This document shows positions 16,651 to 24,115 of a stretch of 64,000 nucleotides of DNA, piece by piece. The notes under the pieces were generated by a model. That model searched no databases, was not told the origin of the DNA, and saw only the letters and a list, made by a program, of their open reading frames with translations. The position numbers were made by a program, and so were the translations under genes. This DNA comes from Thalassolituus sp. UBA674 (lineage in GTDB: Bacteria > Pseudomonadota > Gammaproteobacteria > Pseudomonadales > Oceanobacteraceae), in contig DBNK01000007.1 of NCBI GenBank assembly GCA_002298335.1, forward strand, positions 35,365-99,364, read 5' to 3'. Within the stretch, counting starts at the first letter, position 1, and every line of letters begins with the position of its first letter.

Positions 16651-18513
16651 ATGAGCCGGATTCCCCAGAGCTTTATCGATGAACTCCTCACCCGGGTGGA
16701 CGTTATCGATATTGTCGACAGCCGCGTCAAACTGAAGAAAACCGGCAAAAACTACTCTGCCTGCTGCCCGTTCCATAACGAAAATACACCGTCGTTCACT
16801 GTCAGCCCCGACAAACAGTTTTACTACTGTTTCGGTTGCGGAGCCTCCGGTACGGCACTGCGTTTCGTCATGGAGTTTGACGGCCTGAGCTTTCCCGACG
16901 CGGTGGAAAAGCTGGCCGCTCAGGCCAACATGCAGGTGCCGAAAGAAACCACCAGCCGCGCCGAAGTGGAGCGTGAACAGCAACACAATGCCCTGTTCAG
17001 TCACATGGAAGCCGCCGGTAAGTTCTTTGAGCAGCAGCTGCGCACTCATCCCGACAAAGACAAAGCCGTGTCGTACCTGAAAAACCGCGGCCTCTCTGGT
17101 CAGGCAGCACGCTTTTTTGGTATCGGCTATGCGCCTCCCGGCTGGGACGGGCTGCAACAGACGTTGGGTAAAACCGCGCAGGACATCAAAGAGCTGGTGA
17201 GCTGCGGCATGCTGATTGAAAAAGAAGACGGCCGTACCTACGACCGCTTCCGCGACCGCATCATGTTCCCGATCCGCGATGCACGCGGGCGCTACATCGC
17301 CTTTGGTGGCCGGGTACTGACCAATGAAAAGCCGAAGTATCTGAACTCGCCGGAAACGCCGATCTTTCATAAGAACCGCGAACTCTACGGCCTGTATGAA
17401 GCGCGCAAGATCCGCCAGAAGCTGACCCGCTTCGTGATCGTCGAAGGCTATATGGATGTCGTGGCGCTGGCCGAATTCGGTATTCACTACGCGGTAGCGA
17501 CACTGGGCACAGCGACCAGCGAGCACCATCTGCGCCGTCTGTTCAAGATTGTGCCGGAGGTGATCTTCTGCTTCGACGGTGACGAAGCCGGACGCACCGC
17601 CGCCTCTCGTGCCATGGAAACCGTGCTGCCGGTTCTCGACGACGGCGTGCAGGCGCGCTTTCTGTTTCTCCCGGAAGGTGAAGACCCGGATACCCTGGTG
17701 CGCCAGGAAGGCAAAGATGGCTTTGAGCAGCGGCTGAACACCTCCATGCACCTGCCGGAATTTCTGTTTGATTACCTGAAGCGGCAGGTCGATTTCGACA
17801 CGCTGGATGGCAAAGCGCGGCTGGATAAAATGGCTGCCCCACTGATCGGGCGCATTCCGGCCGGAACCCTGCGCAACCTGATGGAAAAGCAGCTGGAAAC
17901 CCTGATCGGTACCCGCAGTGCAGCCCTGGCGAACCTGAAAGAGCATCCGCCGGAGCCTTCACGACGGGAGCAGGTTCCGGCGCCGGCACGGCAGGAAATA
18001 CCCGCACCGGTGTACGAAGGCGACTACCGCGAAGACGACAGCGGCTGGTATGAAGAGGCTGAACTGCCTGCCGACGGCATCGCCCCTCTGGTCCGGCGGG
18101 CTCTCAGCAGTCTGGTGGCCGCACCGGCACTGGCACAGTCACTGATCCTGCCGGATGCCGACCCGGAATCGGAAGATGAGCGCCTGCTCTTTGAAGTTTT
18201 GAAGAAACTGCAGCAGTCGCCGCAGCAGAACAGCATCGGCCTGCTGATCCAGTGGACCGGCAGCCCCTATCAGGATGAGCTGAGAACTCTGGCAGACACG
18301 CCCGAGACCGGCATCCGCCCGGTGGCCGGAGACATCCAGTCGGTGCTCAACCGCATCGGTGCCCGCATCGAAGACCAGCGTCTGGCCGAACTTGAGGCCA
18401 TGTACAGCTCGCGCACACCGCTGAGCCAGGAACAGAAAGACGAATTCCGTGAGCTGCAGCGCCGCCGCAAACTGCGCAACCGCAAACGCACCGGAATTTA
18501 CTCACGCAGCTGA
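16651..18513 (+). CDS. dnaG: DNA primase DnaG
   Basis: DnaG makes RNA primers for replication and binds the DnaB helicase through its C-terminal domain. The 620-residue product has the CHC2 zinc ribbon (Cys39, His42, Cys60, Cys63) and the primase core motif with EGYMDVVAL near residue 267. The Toprim acidic cluster FCFDGDEAGR lies near residue 305. A Pro/Glu/Arg-rich linker (about 430-460) precedes the helicase-binding domain. The start at 16651 follows the attenuator by about 12 bp. It is the third gene of the rpsU-yqeY-dnaG-rpoD operon. Confidence 0.97.
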   Translation: MSRIPQSFIDELLTRVDVIDIVDSRVKLKKTGKNYSACCPFHNENTPSFTVSPDKQFYYCFGCGASGTALRFVMEFDGLSFPDAVEKLAAQANMQVPKETTSRAEVEREQQHNALFSHMEAAGKFFEQQLRTHPDKDKAVSYLKNRGLSGQAARFFGIGYAPPGWDGLQQTLGKTAQDIKELVSCGMLIEKEDGRTYDRFRDRIMFPIRDARGRYIAFGGRVLTNEKPKYLNSPETPIFHKNRELYGLYEARKIRQKLTRFVIVEGYMDVVALAEFGIHYAVATLGTATSEHHLRRLFKIVPEVIFCFDGDEAGRTAASRAMETVLPVLDDGVQARFLFLPEGEDPDTLVRQEGKDGFEQRLNTSMHLPEFLFDYLKRQVDFDTLDGKARLDKMAAPLIGRIPAGTLRNLMEKQLETLIGTRSAALANLKEHPPEPSRREQVPAPARQEIPAPVYEGDYREDDSGWYEEAELPADGIAPLVRRALSSLVAAPALAQSLILPDADPESEDERLLFEVLKKLQQSPQQNSIGLLIQWTGSPYQDELRTLADTPETGIRPVAGDIQSVLNRIGARIEDQRLAELEAMYSSRTPLSQEQKDEFRELQRRRKLRNRKRTGIYSRS

Positions 18514-18598
18514 ACGCCACAGGCATCCGCTGCGTCAGACAGAATTGGGGTTGAAAGCTCAGGCTTCGGCCCAATATCAGAGAAACGCCCCCGATCAT

Positions 18599-18621
18599 CC
18601 TGACAATCCATGATTATCAGG
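18599..18621. promoter_or_regulatory. 23-bp imperfect palindrome upstream of rpoD
   Basis: CCTGACAATC and GATTATCAGG face each other around a 3-bp centre; 9 of 11 positions pair. It lies about 40-65 bp upstream of the likely -10 box of the rpoD promoter, a usual activator position. No known regulator is recognised. Confidence 0.4.
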
Positions 18622-18639
18622 AACCATAAATCCGCGTAC

Positions 18640-18668
18640 TGGCCTAAACTTCCATGAACCGGTATAAT
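18640..18668 (+). promoter_or_regulatory. Candidate rpoD promoter with perfect -10 box
   Basis: A perfect TATAAT lies at 18663-18668. The best-spaced -35 element (TGGCCT at 18640, 17-bp spacer) is weak, so an activator at the palindrome 18599-18621 may be needed. The leader would be about 45 nt. Confidence 0.45.
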
Positions 18669-18719
18669 CGGGCGCTTTTTTAATTACGTTCGCCTGAACA
18701 GATTCAACGCAGGGCATCT

Positions 18720-20573
18720 ATGTCACCCAATACGCAACAATCACGTCTCAAAGAACTGATCGCCAAAGGCAAAGAGCAGGGCTATCTGACGTACGCTCAG
18801 GTCAATGACCATCTGCCGGATGATATTGCCAACCCGGATCAGGTAGAAGACATCATCCGTATGATCAACGACATCGGTATTCCGGTGTCAGAATTCGCCC
18901 CGGATGGTGATTCACTCTTTATGAGTGATGCTGCCGACGAAGCCGCCGCTGAAGAAGCCGCTGCCGCTCTTGCCTCGGTAGAAACCGACGTGGGCCGCAC
19001 GACCGACCCTGTGCGTATGTACATGCGCGAAATGGGTACCGTAGAGCTGCTGACCCGTGAAGGCGAGATCGTGATCGCCAAGCGTATTGAAGAAGGCATC
19101 CGTGAAGTGATGTCTGCCCTCGCCTACTATCCGGGTGCGGTGCAGAGCATTCTCAATGCCTTTGCTGAAGCCGAAGAAGACCCCAACCGCGTTGGCGACA
19201 TTTTCAGCGGCTTTATTGATCCGACCGACGATGATGCTTCTGCCACCGCTGCACCGGTCAGCGATGACAACAGCAGTGACGACTCTGATTCATCCGATGA
19301 CTCCGATTCGGACAGCGATGGCGACGACGACGACGATTCCAGCTCTGACAGCGAAGACAGCGGCATTGATATGGCCGAAGTGTCCCGTCGTTTCGGTGAA
19401 ATCAGCGACGCCAACGACGCCGTACTGAAAGCCATCGACAAAAATGGCCGTGCCAGCAAGCAGGCTGAAGAAGCCATTGCCCGTCTGGCCGAGCTGTTTG
19501 CGCCAATCAAACTGACGCCCAAGCACTTCGATTCACTGGTCGAAAATGCCCGTGAAGCGCTGGAATCCATCCGCACCCAGGAACGTGCCATCATGGTGCT
19601 GATGACCCGTAAGTGCGGCATGAACCGTAAAGACTTCATCACCGGCTTCCCCGGCAATGAAGTAAATAACGACTGGATCGAAGGCCTGATCACTGCCGGT
19701 CACGCGTACTCTGAAAAACTGGATACCTACAAGCTGGAAATCTTCCGTTCACAGAAGAAAATCCGCAACGTAGAAGAGCGCGTCGGCATGAGCATTCCTG
19801 AAATCAAGGAAGTGAACCGCCGCGTGTCCATCGGTGAGGCCCGTGCCCGCCGCGCCAAGAAAGAAATGGTTGAGGCTAACCTGCGTCTGGTTATTTCTAT
19901 CGCCAAGAAATACACCAACCGTGGCCTGCAGTTCCTGGATCTGATTCAGGAAGGCAACATTGGTCTTATGAAGGCTGTGGACAAGTTCGAATACCGTCGT
20001 GGTTACAAGTTCTCGACCTACGCCACCTGGTGGATCCGTCAGGCCATCACCCGCTCCATCGCCGACCAGGCGCGCACCATCCGTATTCCGGTGCATATGA
20101 TTGAGACCATCAACAAGCTCAACCGTATCAGCCGTCAGATGCTGCAGGAAATGGGACGCGAACCGACACCGGAAGAACTGGCTGAACGCATGGACATGCC
20201 GGAAGACAAAATCCGTAAAGTCCTGAAGATCGCCAAAGAGCCGATCTCCATGGAAACACCGATCGGTGACGACGAAGATTCACATCTGGGCGACTTCATT
20301 GAAGATACCCAGTCTGAATCTCCGCTGGATACTGCCACGTCTGACGGCCTGACCGAAGCTACCCGCTCGGTACTGGCTGGACTGACCGCGCGTGAAGCCA
20401 AGGTACTGCGTATGCGTTTTGGTATCGACATGAACACGGACCACACACTGGAAGAAGTCGGCAAACAGTTCGACGTAACCCGTGAACGTATCCGTCAGAT
20501 CGAAGCCAAAGCCCTGCGCAAACTGCGTCACCCAAGCCGCTCAGAACACCTGCGCAGCTTTATCGACGAGTAA
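18720..20573 (+). CDS. rpoD: RNA polymerase sigma factor RpoD (sigma-70)
   Basis: This is the primary sigma factor, 617 residues. Region 1.1 is at the N-terminus (SRLKELIAKGKEQGYLTYAQVNDHLP), region 1.2 contains DPVRMYMREMGTVELLTREGE near 96-116, and regions 2.1-2.4 contain NLRLVISIAKKYTNRGLQFLDLIQEGNIGLMKA and YATWWIRQAITR. Region 4.2 holds the helix-turn-helix (TLEEVGKQFDVTRERIRQIEAKALRKLR). The non-conserved insert near residues 168-218 is a long Asp/Ser tract, more serine-rich than the E. coli acidic stretch. It ends the macromolecular-synthesis operon and is followed by a strong terminator. Confidence 0.98.
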   Translation: MSPNTQQSRLKELIAKGKEQGYLTYAQVNDHLPDDIANPDQVEDIIRMINDIGIPVSEFAPDGDSLFMSDAADEAAAEEAAAALASVETDVGRTTDPVRMYMREMGTVELLTREGEIVIAKRIEEGIREVMSALAYYPGAVQSILNAFAEAEEDPNRVGDIFSGFIDPTDDDASATAAPVSDDNSSDDSDSSDDSDSDSDGDDDDDSSSDSEDSGIDMAEVSRRFGEISDANDAVLKAIDKNGRASKQAEEAIARLAELFAPIKLTPKHFDSLVENAREALESIRTQERAIMVLMTRKCGMNRKDFITGFPGNEVNNDWIEGLITAGHAYSEKLDTYKLEIFRSQKKIRNVEERVGMSIPEIKEVNRRVSIGEARARRAKKEMVEANLRLVISIAKKYTNRGLQFLDLIQEGNIGLMKAVDKFEYRRGYKFSTYATWWIRQAITRSIADQARTIRIPVHMIETINKLNRISRQMLQEMGREPTPEELAERMDMPEDKIRKVLKIAKEPISMETPIGDDEDSHLGDFIEDTQSESPLDTATSDGLTEATRSVLAGLTAREAKVLRMRFGIDMNTDHTLEEVGKQFDVTRERIRQIEAKALRKLRHPSRSEHLRSFIDE

Positions 20574-20596
20574 GCCTGGCTGATTTCGGCATCCAG

Positions 20597-20629
20597 AATA
20601 ACCCGGCACCTGCCGGGTTATTTTTTGCC
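20597..20629 (+). terminator. Rho-independent terminator after rpoD
   Basis: The 12-bp perfect stem AATAACCCGGCA (20597-20608) and its complement (20611-20622), a 2-nt gap at the tip and a T-run end the rpoD transcript 24 bp after its stop. Confidence 0.92.
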
Positions 20630-20751
20630 TGAAAAACCCGGAAAATCAAAGGGCTGGCACTTGGTTGGTAACCTGCCTATAATCCGGGCTGCTTTGAGTT
20701 TCAGCGATGAAAACGGAGTCTTCTGTTTGCTTTTGATATAGGTCAAAACGT

Positions 20752-21019
20752 CGTCAAAGCGAAGCAGACGCAGCACGTTGTCTGTAAGTAGTGCGAGTGC
20801 TGACAAGGCGTACCGCAGAGAATGGAGAGAGTGTAGATCAACTACATGACCGACATTGTCGAGGAACAACGCCGTCAAAGCGAAGCAGACGCAGCACGTT
20901 GTCTGCAAGCAGTGCGAGTGCTGACAAGGCGTACCGCAGAGAATGGAGGGAGTGTAGATCAACTACATGACCGACATTGTCGAGGAACAACGCCGTCAAA
21001 GCGAAGCAGACGCAGCAGA
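20752..21019. repeat. 121-bp tandem repeat, 2.2 copies, directly 5' of tRNA-Ile2
   Basis: Units start at 20752, 20873 and 20994, each with CGTCAAAGCGAAGCAGACGC, giving a period of exactly 121 bp. The two full copies differ at only a few positions; the third stops after 26 bp, right at the tRNA 5' end. Each unit contains a small dyad, TGTAG-ATCAA-CTACA. The period is not a multiple of three, so the frames that stay open through it are not coding. It resembles dispersed intergenic repeats seen near tRNA genes in marine gammaproteobacteria (inference from memory). Confidence 0.9.
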
Positions 21020-21020
21020 A

Positions 21021-21097
21021 GGGCCTGTAGCTCAGTTGGTTAGAGCACACGACTCATAATCGTTAGGTCCTCGGTTCAAGTCCGAGCAGGCCCACCA
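21021..21097 (+). tRNA. ileX: tRNA-Ile2 (CAT anticodon, lysidine-type)
   Basis: The 77-nt cloverleaf has acceptor GGGCCTG pairing with CAGGCCC, D-arm GCTC/GAGC, anticodon loop CTCATAA, T-arm CTCGG/CCGAG and an encoded CCA. CAT could mean methionine, but the C4-G69 and C5-G68 pairs used by TilS for tRNA-Ile2 are present and absent from elongator tRNA-Met. The location downstream of rpoD matches ileX of E. coli. The anticodon C34 would be converted to lysidine so that AUA codons are read. Confidence 0.88.
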
Positions 21098-21099
21098 TC

Positions 21100-21253
21100 T
21101 CTGTTTTCAATTCCTTTGATTATTCCCGTCAGGTCCTCGCCGGAAGGCCGGCCCGTTCACGTCCGAGCATGCCCACCACCTCTGTTTTCAATTCCTTTGA
21201 TTATTCCCGTCAGGCCCTCGCCGGAAGGCCGGCCCGTTCACGTCCGGGCAGGC
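21100..21253. repeat. 81-bp tandem repeat containing degenerate tRNA 3' halves
   Basis: Units start at 21100 and 21181 (81-bp period, second copy 73 bp long). Each holds a copy of the last ~33 bases of the tRNA-Ile2 gene, from AGG(T/C)CCTCG to the CCACCA end, interrupted in the T-stem by a 15-base self-complementary insert (CCGGAAGGCCGGCCC). The rest of the unit equals the DNA just after the true tRNA. The units therefore look like tandem duplications of the tRNA 3' end and its flank, later altered. They cannot fold into a normal tRNA. Confidence 0.85.
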
Positions 21254-21460
21254 TTATTATCACTGTTTGCACTCCTGCAGATAATCCCCATCCGGTACTC
21301 AGCAACACCCACATAAACTCCTTTCTTTTTCTCAATACGGTCCGGACGTTAATCTCTGTTACTTTTTTCAGTGTTATGGTCAGCCCCGCATGCTGGTCAC
21401 TTGTCTATCTGCAGCGCTCAACTAAACCTAAATTTTATCCCCTACTTTTCAGGATCAACC

Positions 21461-21847
21461 ATGTCACTAATCAGCTGTACCGAGTGCAATAAGCAGTTTT
21501 CGGATCGTGCTCATGCCTGCCCCAACTGCGGCATGCCTACCGAGGACATCCTCTATGAAGCGGATGAACAGTTCCATGACCGGGTAGAACTCGCTGAAGA
21601 GGCGTACCAGTCAGTGGATACCCTCTACAACGCTCTGAGCCTGTTGGGTTTTATGTCTGTACTGGGTGTGGGTGCCATGTGGGTGCTGCAGCCCGATATG
21701 GATTCCGGATTCGCCCGTTTTCTGATGTTTGGCGGTGCGGCTCTGGTCGGGGTGTCTCAGATTCTGAAACGCATCGCAGACAACAGAGTTGCTGACGAGC
21801 TGGCCCGGCACATCTCTGTTCCTGCACCGAAACAGGCTCATAAGTAA
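21461..21847 (+). CDS. Zinc-ribbon membrane protein, function unknown
   Basis: The 128-residue product begins with a zinc ribbon: Cys6-x2-Cys9 and Cys20-x2-Cys23, with CPNCG in the second knuckle. An acidic, probably helical linker follows, then two hydrophobic segments near 58-76 and 84-101 that should span the inner membrane, and a short basic tail. The ATG at 21461 is chosen because the ribbon begins there and AGGA precedes it by 7 bp. I do not recognise a specific family. It lies in the small accessory stretch after the tRNA, 141 bp before another unrecognised membrane protein, and may be linked to it. Confidence 0.7.
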   Translation: MSLISCTECNKQFSDRAHACPNCGMPTEDILYEADEQFHDRVELAEEAYQSVDTLYNALSLLGFMSVLGVGAMWVLQPDMDSGFARFLMFGGAALVGVSQILKRIADNRVADELARHISVPAPKQAHK

Positions 21848-21988
21848 GCGTTATAGTCTTCCGGCCTGATGAGCACCTGAACAGCTCATCAGGCTGCATG
21901 AAACTACGTATCTTCTCTGTCAGTTGAGCAGATTGCAGATCACGTCCAACTCCGTAGAATCTCAGACAGACCTTGATAAGGACGCTGT

Positions 21989-23113
21989 ATGTGGTTTCTG
22001 TTCGGCTTTATTACTCTGATTGTTTTTTCATTCAGTGTCTTGTACTTCCGTTTTTATGCCCGTTGGAGCGGTGATGTTTTCCGTATTGAAGAAGGCCCCT
22101 ACGAAGTCAAAGTCAGTAGGGATAAGGGCCGTGTTACTGGCTTCCGCGTGGGTATTGACGGTGTACCTGAATACGATCTGATGTTAAAAAAAGAAGGCGT
22201 GATTGATCGTTTTTTCAAACGTCTGGATTTCTCTTCTGAGTGGCAGACCGGTGACAGTGAATTTGATGATCACATCTACATCGCCACCGACTGCAGTGAT
22301 ATTCACAAACTGCTGACCCGCCAGTCTGATCTGCGTAAATCCGTTTTACATCTTTTCACCCTCGCAGAAGATCAGGGCTTCAGGCTTAAGCGTCTTTATA
22401 ACCGTGCCGGGCGGCTTTGGGTCGAGCTTAGTCCACCGGATACCGATGAGCCGCACACACTTGCCAATGTTTTTGCGCGTGAGCTTTATGTCATCAAGCG
22501 GGTACTGGAGACCTTCCGCCAACCACACAACCGGCTGAGAGACCCCTTTGTCCTCAGGTCCATTCTGATTCTGGCCATCAGCAGTGGACTGGCCATCAAT
22601 GGCCTGGTTCACGCGGTACGGATATCCTTCTTCAATTTCCCGCTTCTGTCTGACAGCTATGCAGTCGTCTGGGCGGCCTTGCCTTATGCTGTGCTGGTGA
22701 CCGGAGTGCTCACTGCACTGACACTGTTCCTGTTAAATGGCTCGTCTCGCACACATCTGGTGTTGGTGGAGGTGCTGCTGGTTGGTTTATTCGGTGCATG
22801 GGCAACTGCGTTTATGGAGCTGAGAGACATCAACATGGAGCTGGACGCTTCCACACCTCTGCTGCACGAAACGACAGTCCGGGCCAGCCGCAAAGAAGTC
22901 ACAAAAAGCAGAAAGGGCGGCACCCGTACTAATTACTATGTGACCCTGCAGTCATTACCCCAGTCTGACAGGAAAACAGAGCTGGAGGTATCAGGCTGCT
23001 TTTACCGGTCAGTAAAACGGGGAACCGAGGTTGTACTGACCGTCAGGCACGGGCATCTGGGATACACCTGGTATGAAAGCCTGCAGCACAAAAAGAACCC
23101 GGACATTTGCTGA
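21989..23113 (+). CDS. Unrecognised membrane protein with four predicted TM segments
   Basis: The 374-residue product has a hydrophobic N-terminal anchor (residues 3-20), a soluble domain of about 165 residues, then three hydrophobic segments near 188-208, 224-249 and 256-276. A C-terminal soluble domain of about 95 residues is basic and beta-strand-like (TNYYVTLQSL, TELEVSGCFYRSV). The last part resembles small OB-like or DUF3592-type beta modules only loosely. A GGAC-type ribosome-binding site precedes the ATG. Codon use is more A/T-rich than in rpoD or metE, in keeping with an accessory origin. No function is proposed. Confidence 0.7.
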   Translation: MWFLFGFITLIVFSFSVLYFRFYARWSGDVFRIEEGPYEVKVSRDKGRVTGFRVGIDGVPEYDLMLKKEGVIDRFFKRLDFSSEWQTGDSEFDDHIYIATDCSDIHKLLTRQSDLRKSVLHLFTLAEDQGFRLKRLYNRAGRLWVELSPPDTDEPHTLANVFARELYVIKRVLETFRQPHNRLRDPFVLRSILILAISSGLAINGLVHAVRISFFNFPLLSDSYAVVWAALPYAVLVTGVLTALTLFLLNGSSRTHLVLVEVLLVGLFGAWATAFMELRDINMELDASTPLLHETTVRASRKEVTKSRKGGTRTNYYVTLQSLPQSDRKTELEVSGCFYRSVKRGTEVVLTVRHGHLGYTWYESLQHKKNPDIC

Positions 23114-23129
23114 AGAACGTGATTGAGTA

Positions 23130-24011
23130 TCAGCCCTCTGCAGCCATCCCCACAAACCCCTGCAGGTAATCGGTCTGCGCGTCCTGTTCACGCAGGCCAA
23201 GATAAATCTGCTTCTGAATCCCCGCCTCACCCAGCCGTACGCCGGTGACGCCGAACTCCGTGGCGCGCTCCTGCACCAGCCAATGCGGTAAAGCGCCGAC
23301 GCCGCGCCCGGCAGCAATCATCTGCAGCATGATCTCGGTGGTTTCGATGGTTTTATGCTGTCTGGGAGAACAACCCTGCGGCTGCAGGAACTGATTGAAG
23401 ATATCCAGCCGTTCCGCATCCACCGGGTAGGTAATCAGTGTCTGATCGCTGAGGTCCTGCGGCTGTACCTTATCTTTTTCCGCCAGCGGATGATGCTGAG
23501 CAACCACCAGCACCTGCTCGTATGGGAATACCGGAGTAAAGGTCAGACCGCTGCGGAACAGGGGGTCCGGCGTAATCAGCAGGTCAATTTCGTATCCGAA
23601 CAGTGCACCGATGCCGCCGAATTTAAAGCGCTGACGCACATCCACATCCACATCCGGCCAGGCCTTGAGATAAGGGTTCACCACCTTCAGCAGCCACTGA
23701 TAACAGGGATGGCATTCCATACCGATACGCAGAATGCCGCGCTGGCCGGAGGCGTATTCCGCCATGAGTTTTTCGGTATATTCAAACTGCGGTAACACAC
23801 GGTTAGCAAAGCCGAGCAGATACTCCCCGGCGCGGGTGAGGCGCAGACGGCGCCCTTCTTTCTGCCATACCGGCGTACCCAGACGCTGCTCCAGCTTTTT
23901 GATGGCGTGACTGAGCGCCGACTGCGTCAGATGCAGCGCTTCAGCAGCGCCGGTGAGGGTGCCGCTGCGGTCGACCTCACGCAGTATGTTGAGATGAATG
24001 CGTTCCAGCAC
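23130..24011 (-). CDS. metR: LysR-type regulator MetR
   Basis: MetR activates methionine genes, with homocysteine as coactivator. The 293-residue product has the LysR helix-turn-helix at residues 1-60 (LREVDRSGTLTGAAEALHLTQSALSHAIKKLE) and an effector-binding domain containing MECHPCYQWLLKV and the FKFGGIGALFGYEIDLLITPDP stretch, both typical of MetR. It is divergent from metE across a 104-bp control region, the classical arrangement. It is convergent with the preceding gene with only 16 bp between stops. Confidence 0.93.
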   Translation of the reverse strand: MLERIHLNILREVDRSGTLTGAAEALHLTQSALSHAIKKLEQRLGTPVWQKEGRRLRLTRAGEYLLGFANRVLPQFEYTEKLMAEYASGQRGILRIGMECHPCYQWLLKVVNPYLKAWPDVDVDVRQRFKFGGIGALFGYEIDLLITPDPLFRSGLTFTPVFPYEQVLVVAQHHPLAEKDKVQPQDLSDQTLITYPVDAERLDIFNQFLQPQGCSPRQHKTIETTEIMLQMIAAGRGVGALPHWLVQERATEFGVTGVRLGEAGIQKQIYLGLREQDAQTDYLQGFVGMAAEG

Positions 24012-24031
24012 AGCTAAAAACCATTAATAAA

Positions 24032-24067
24032 ATTCATAGATTGCTGAATTTTTACCATTTTTATTCA
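24032..24067. promoter_or_regulatory. Candidate MetR operator region between metR and metE
   Basis: ATTCA at 24032-24036, TGAAT at 24045-24049 and ATTCA at 24063-24067 are half-sites of the TGAA...TTCA type bound by MetR, but none has the standard five-base spacing. A good ribosome-binding site (AAGGAG) lies at 24104-24109 before metE. The regulatory role is inferred mainly from position. Confidence 0.4.
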
Positions 24068-24115
24068 TTATTTAAAATCCTTAGCATGGGGTCATTCACT
24101 GTTAAGGAGTCTGTC

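Noticed and set aside
16594..17946. Open frame of 450 codons on the minus strand
   Set aside because: Antisense to dnaG, with no ribosome-binding site or family resemblance.
20618..21050. Open frames on both strands through the 121-bp repeat
   Set aside because: The period is not a multiple of three and the frames shift between copies, so the apparent repeated peptides are not a conserved protein.
21021..21097. Reading the CAT-anticodon tRNA as elongator tRNA-Met
   Set aside because: C4-G69 and C5-G68 pairs and the position after rpoD favour the lysidine-type tRNA-Ile2.
21116..21316. Small frame encoding a 27-residue peptide repeat
   Set aside because: The 81-bp repeat keeps the frame by chance (27 codons); the repeats derive from a tRNA 3' end and there is no ribosome-binding site.
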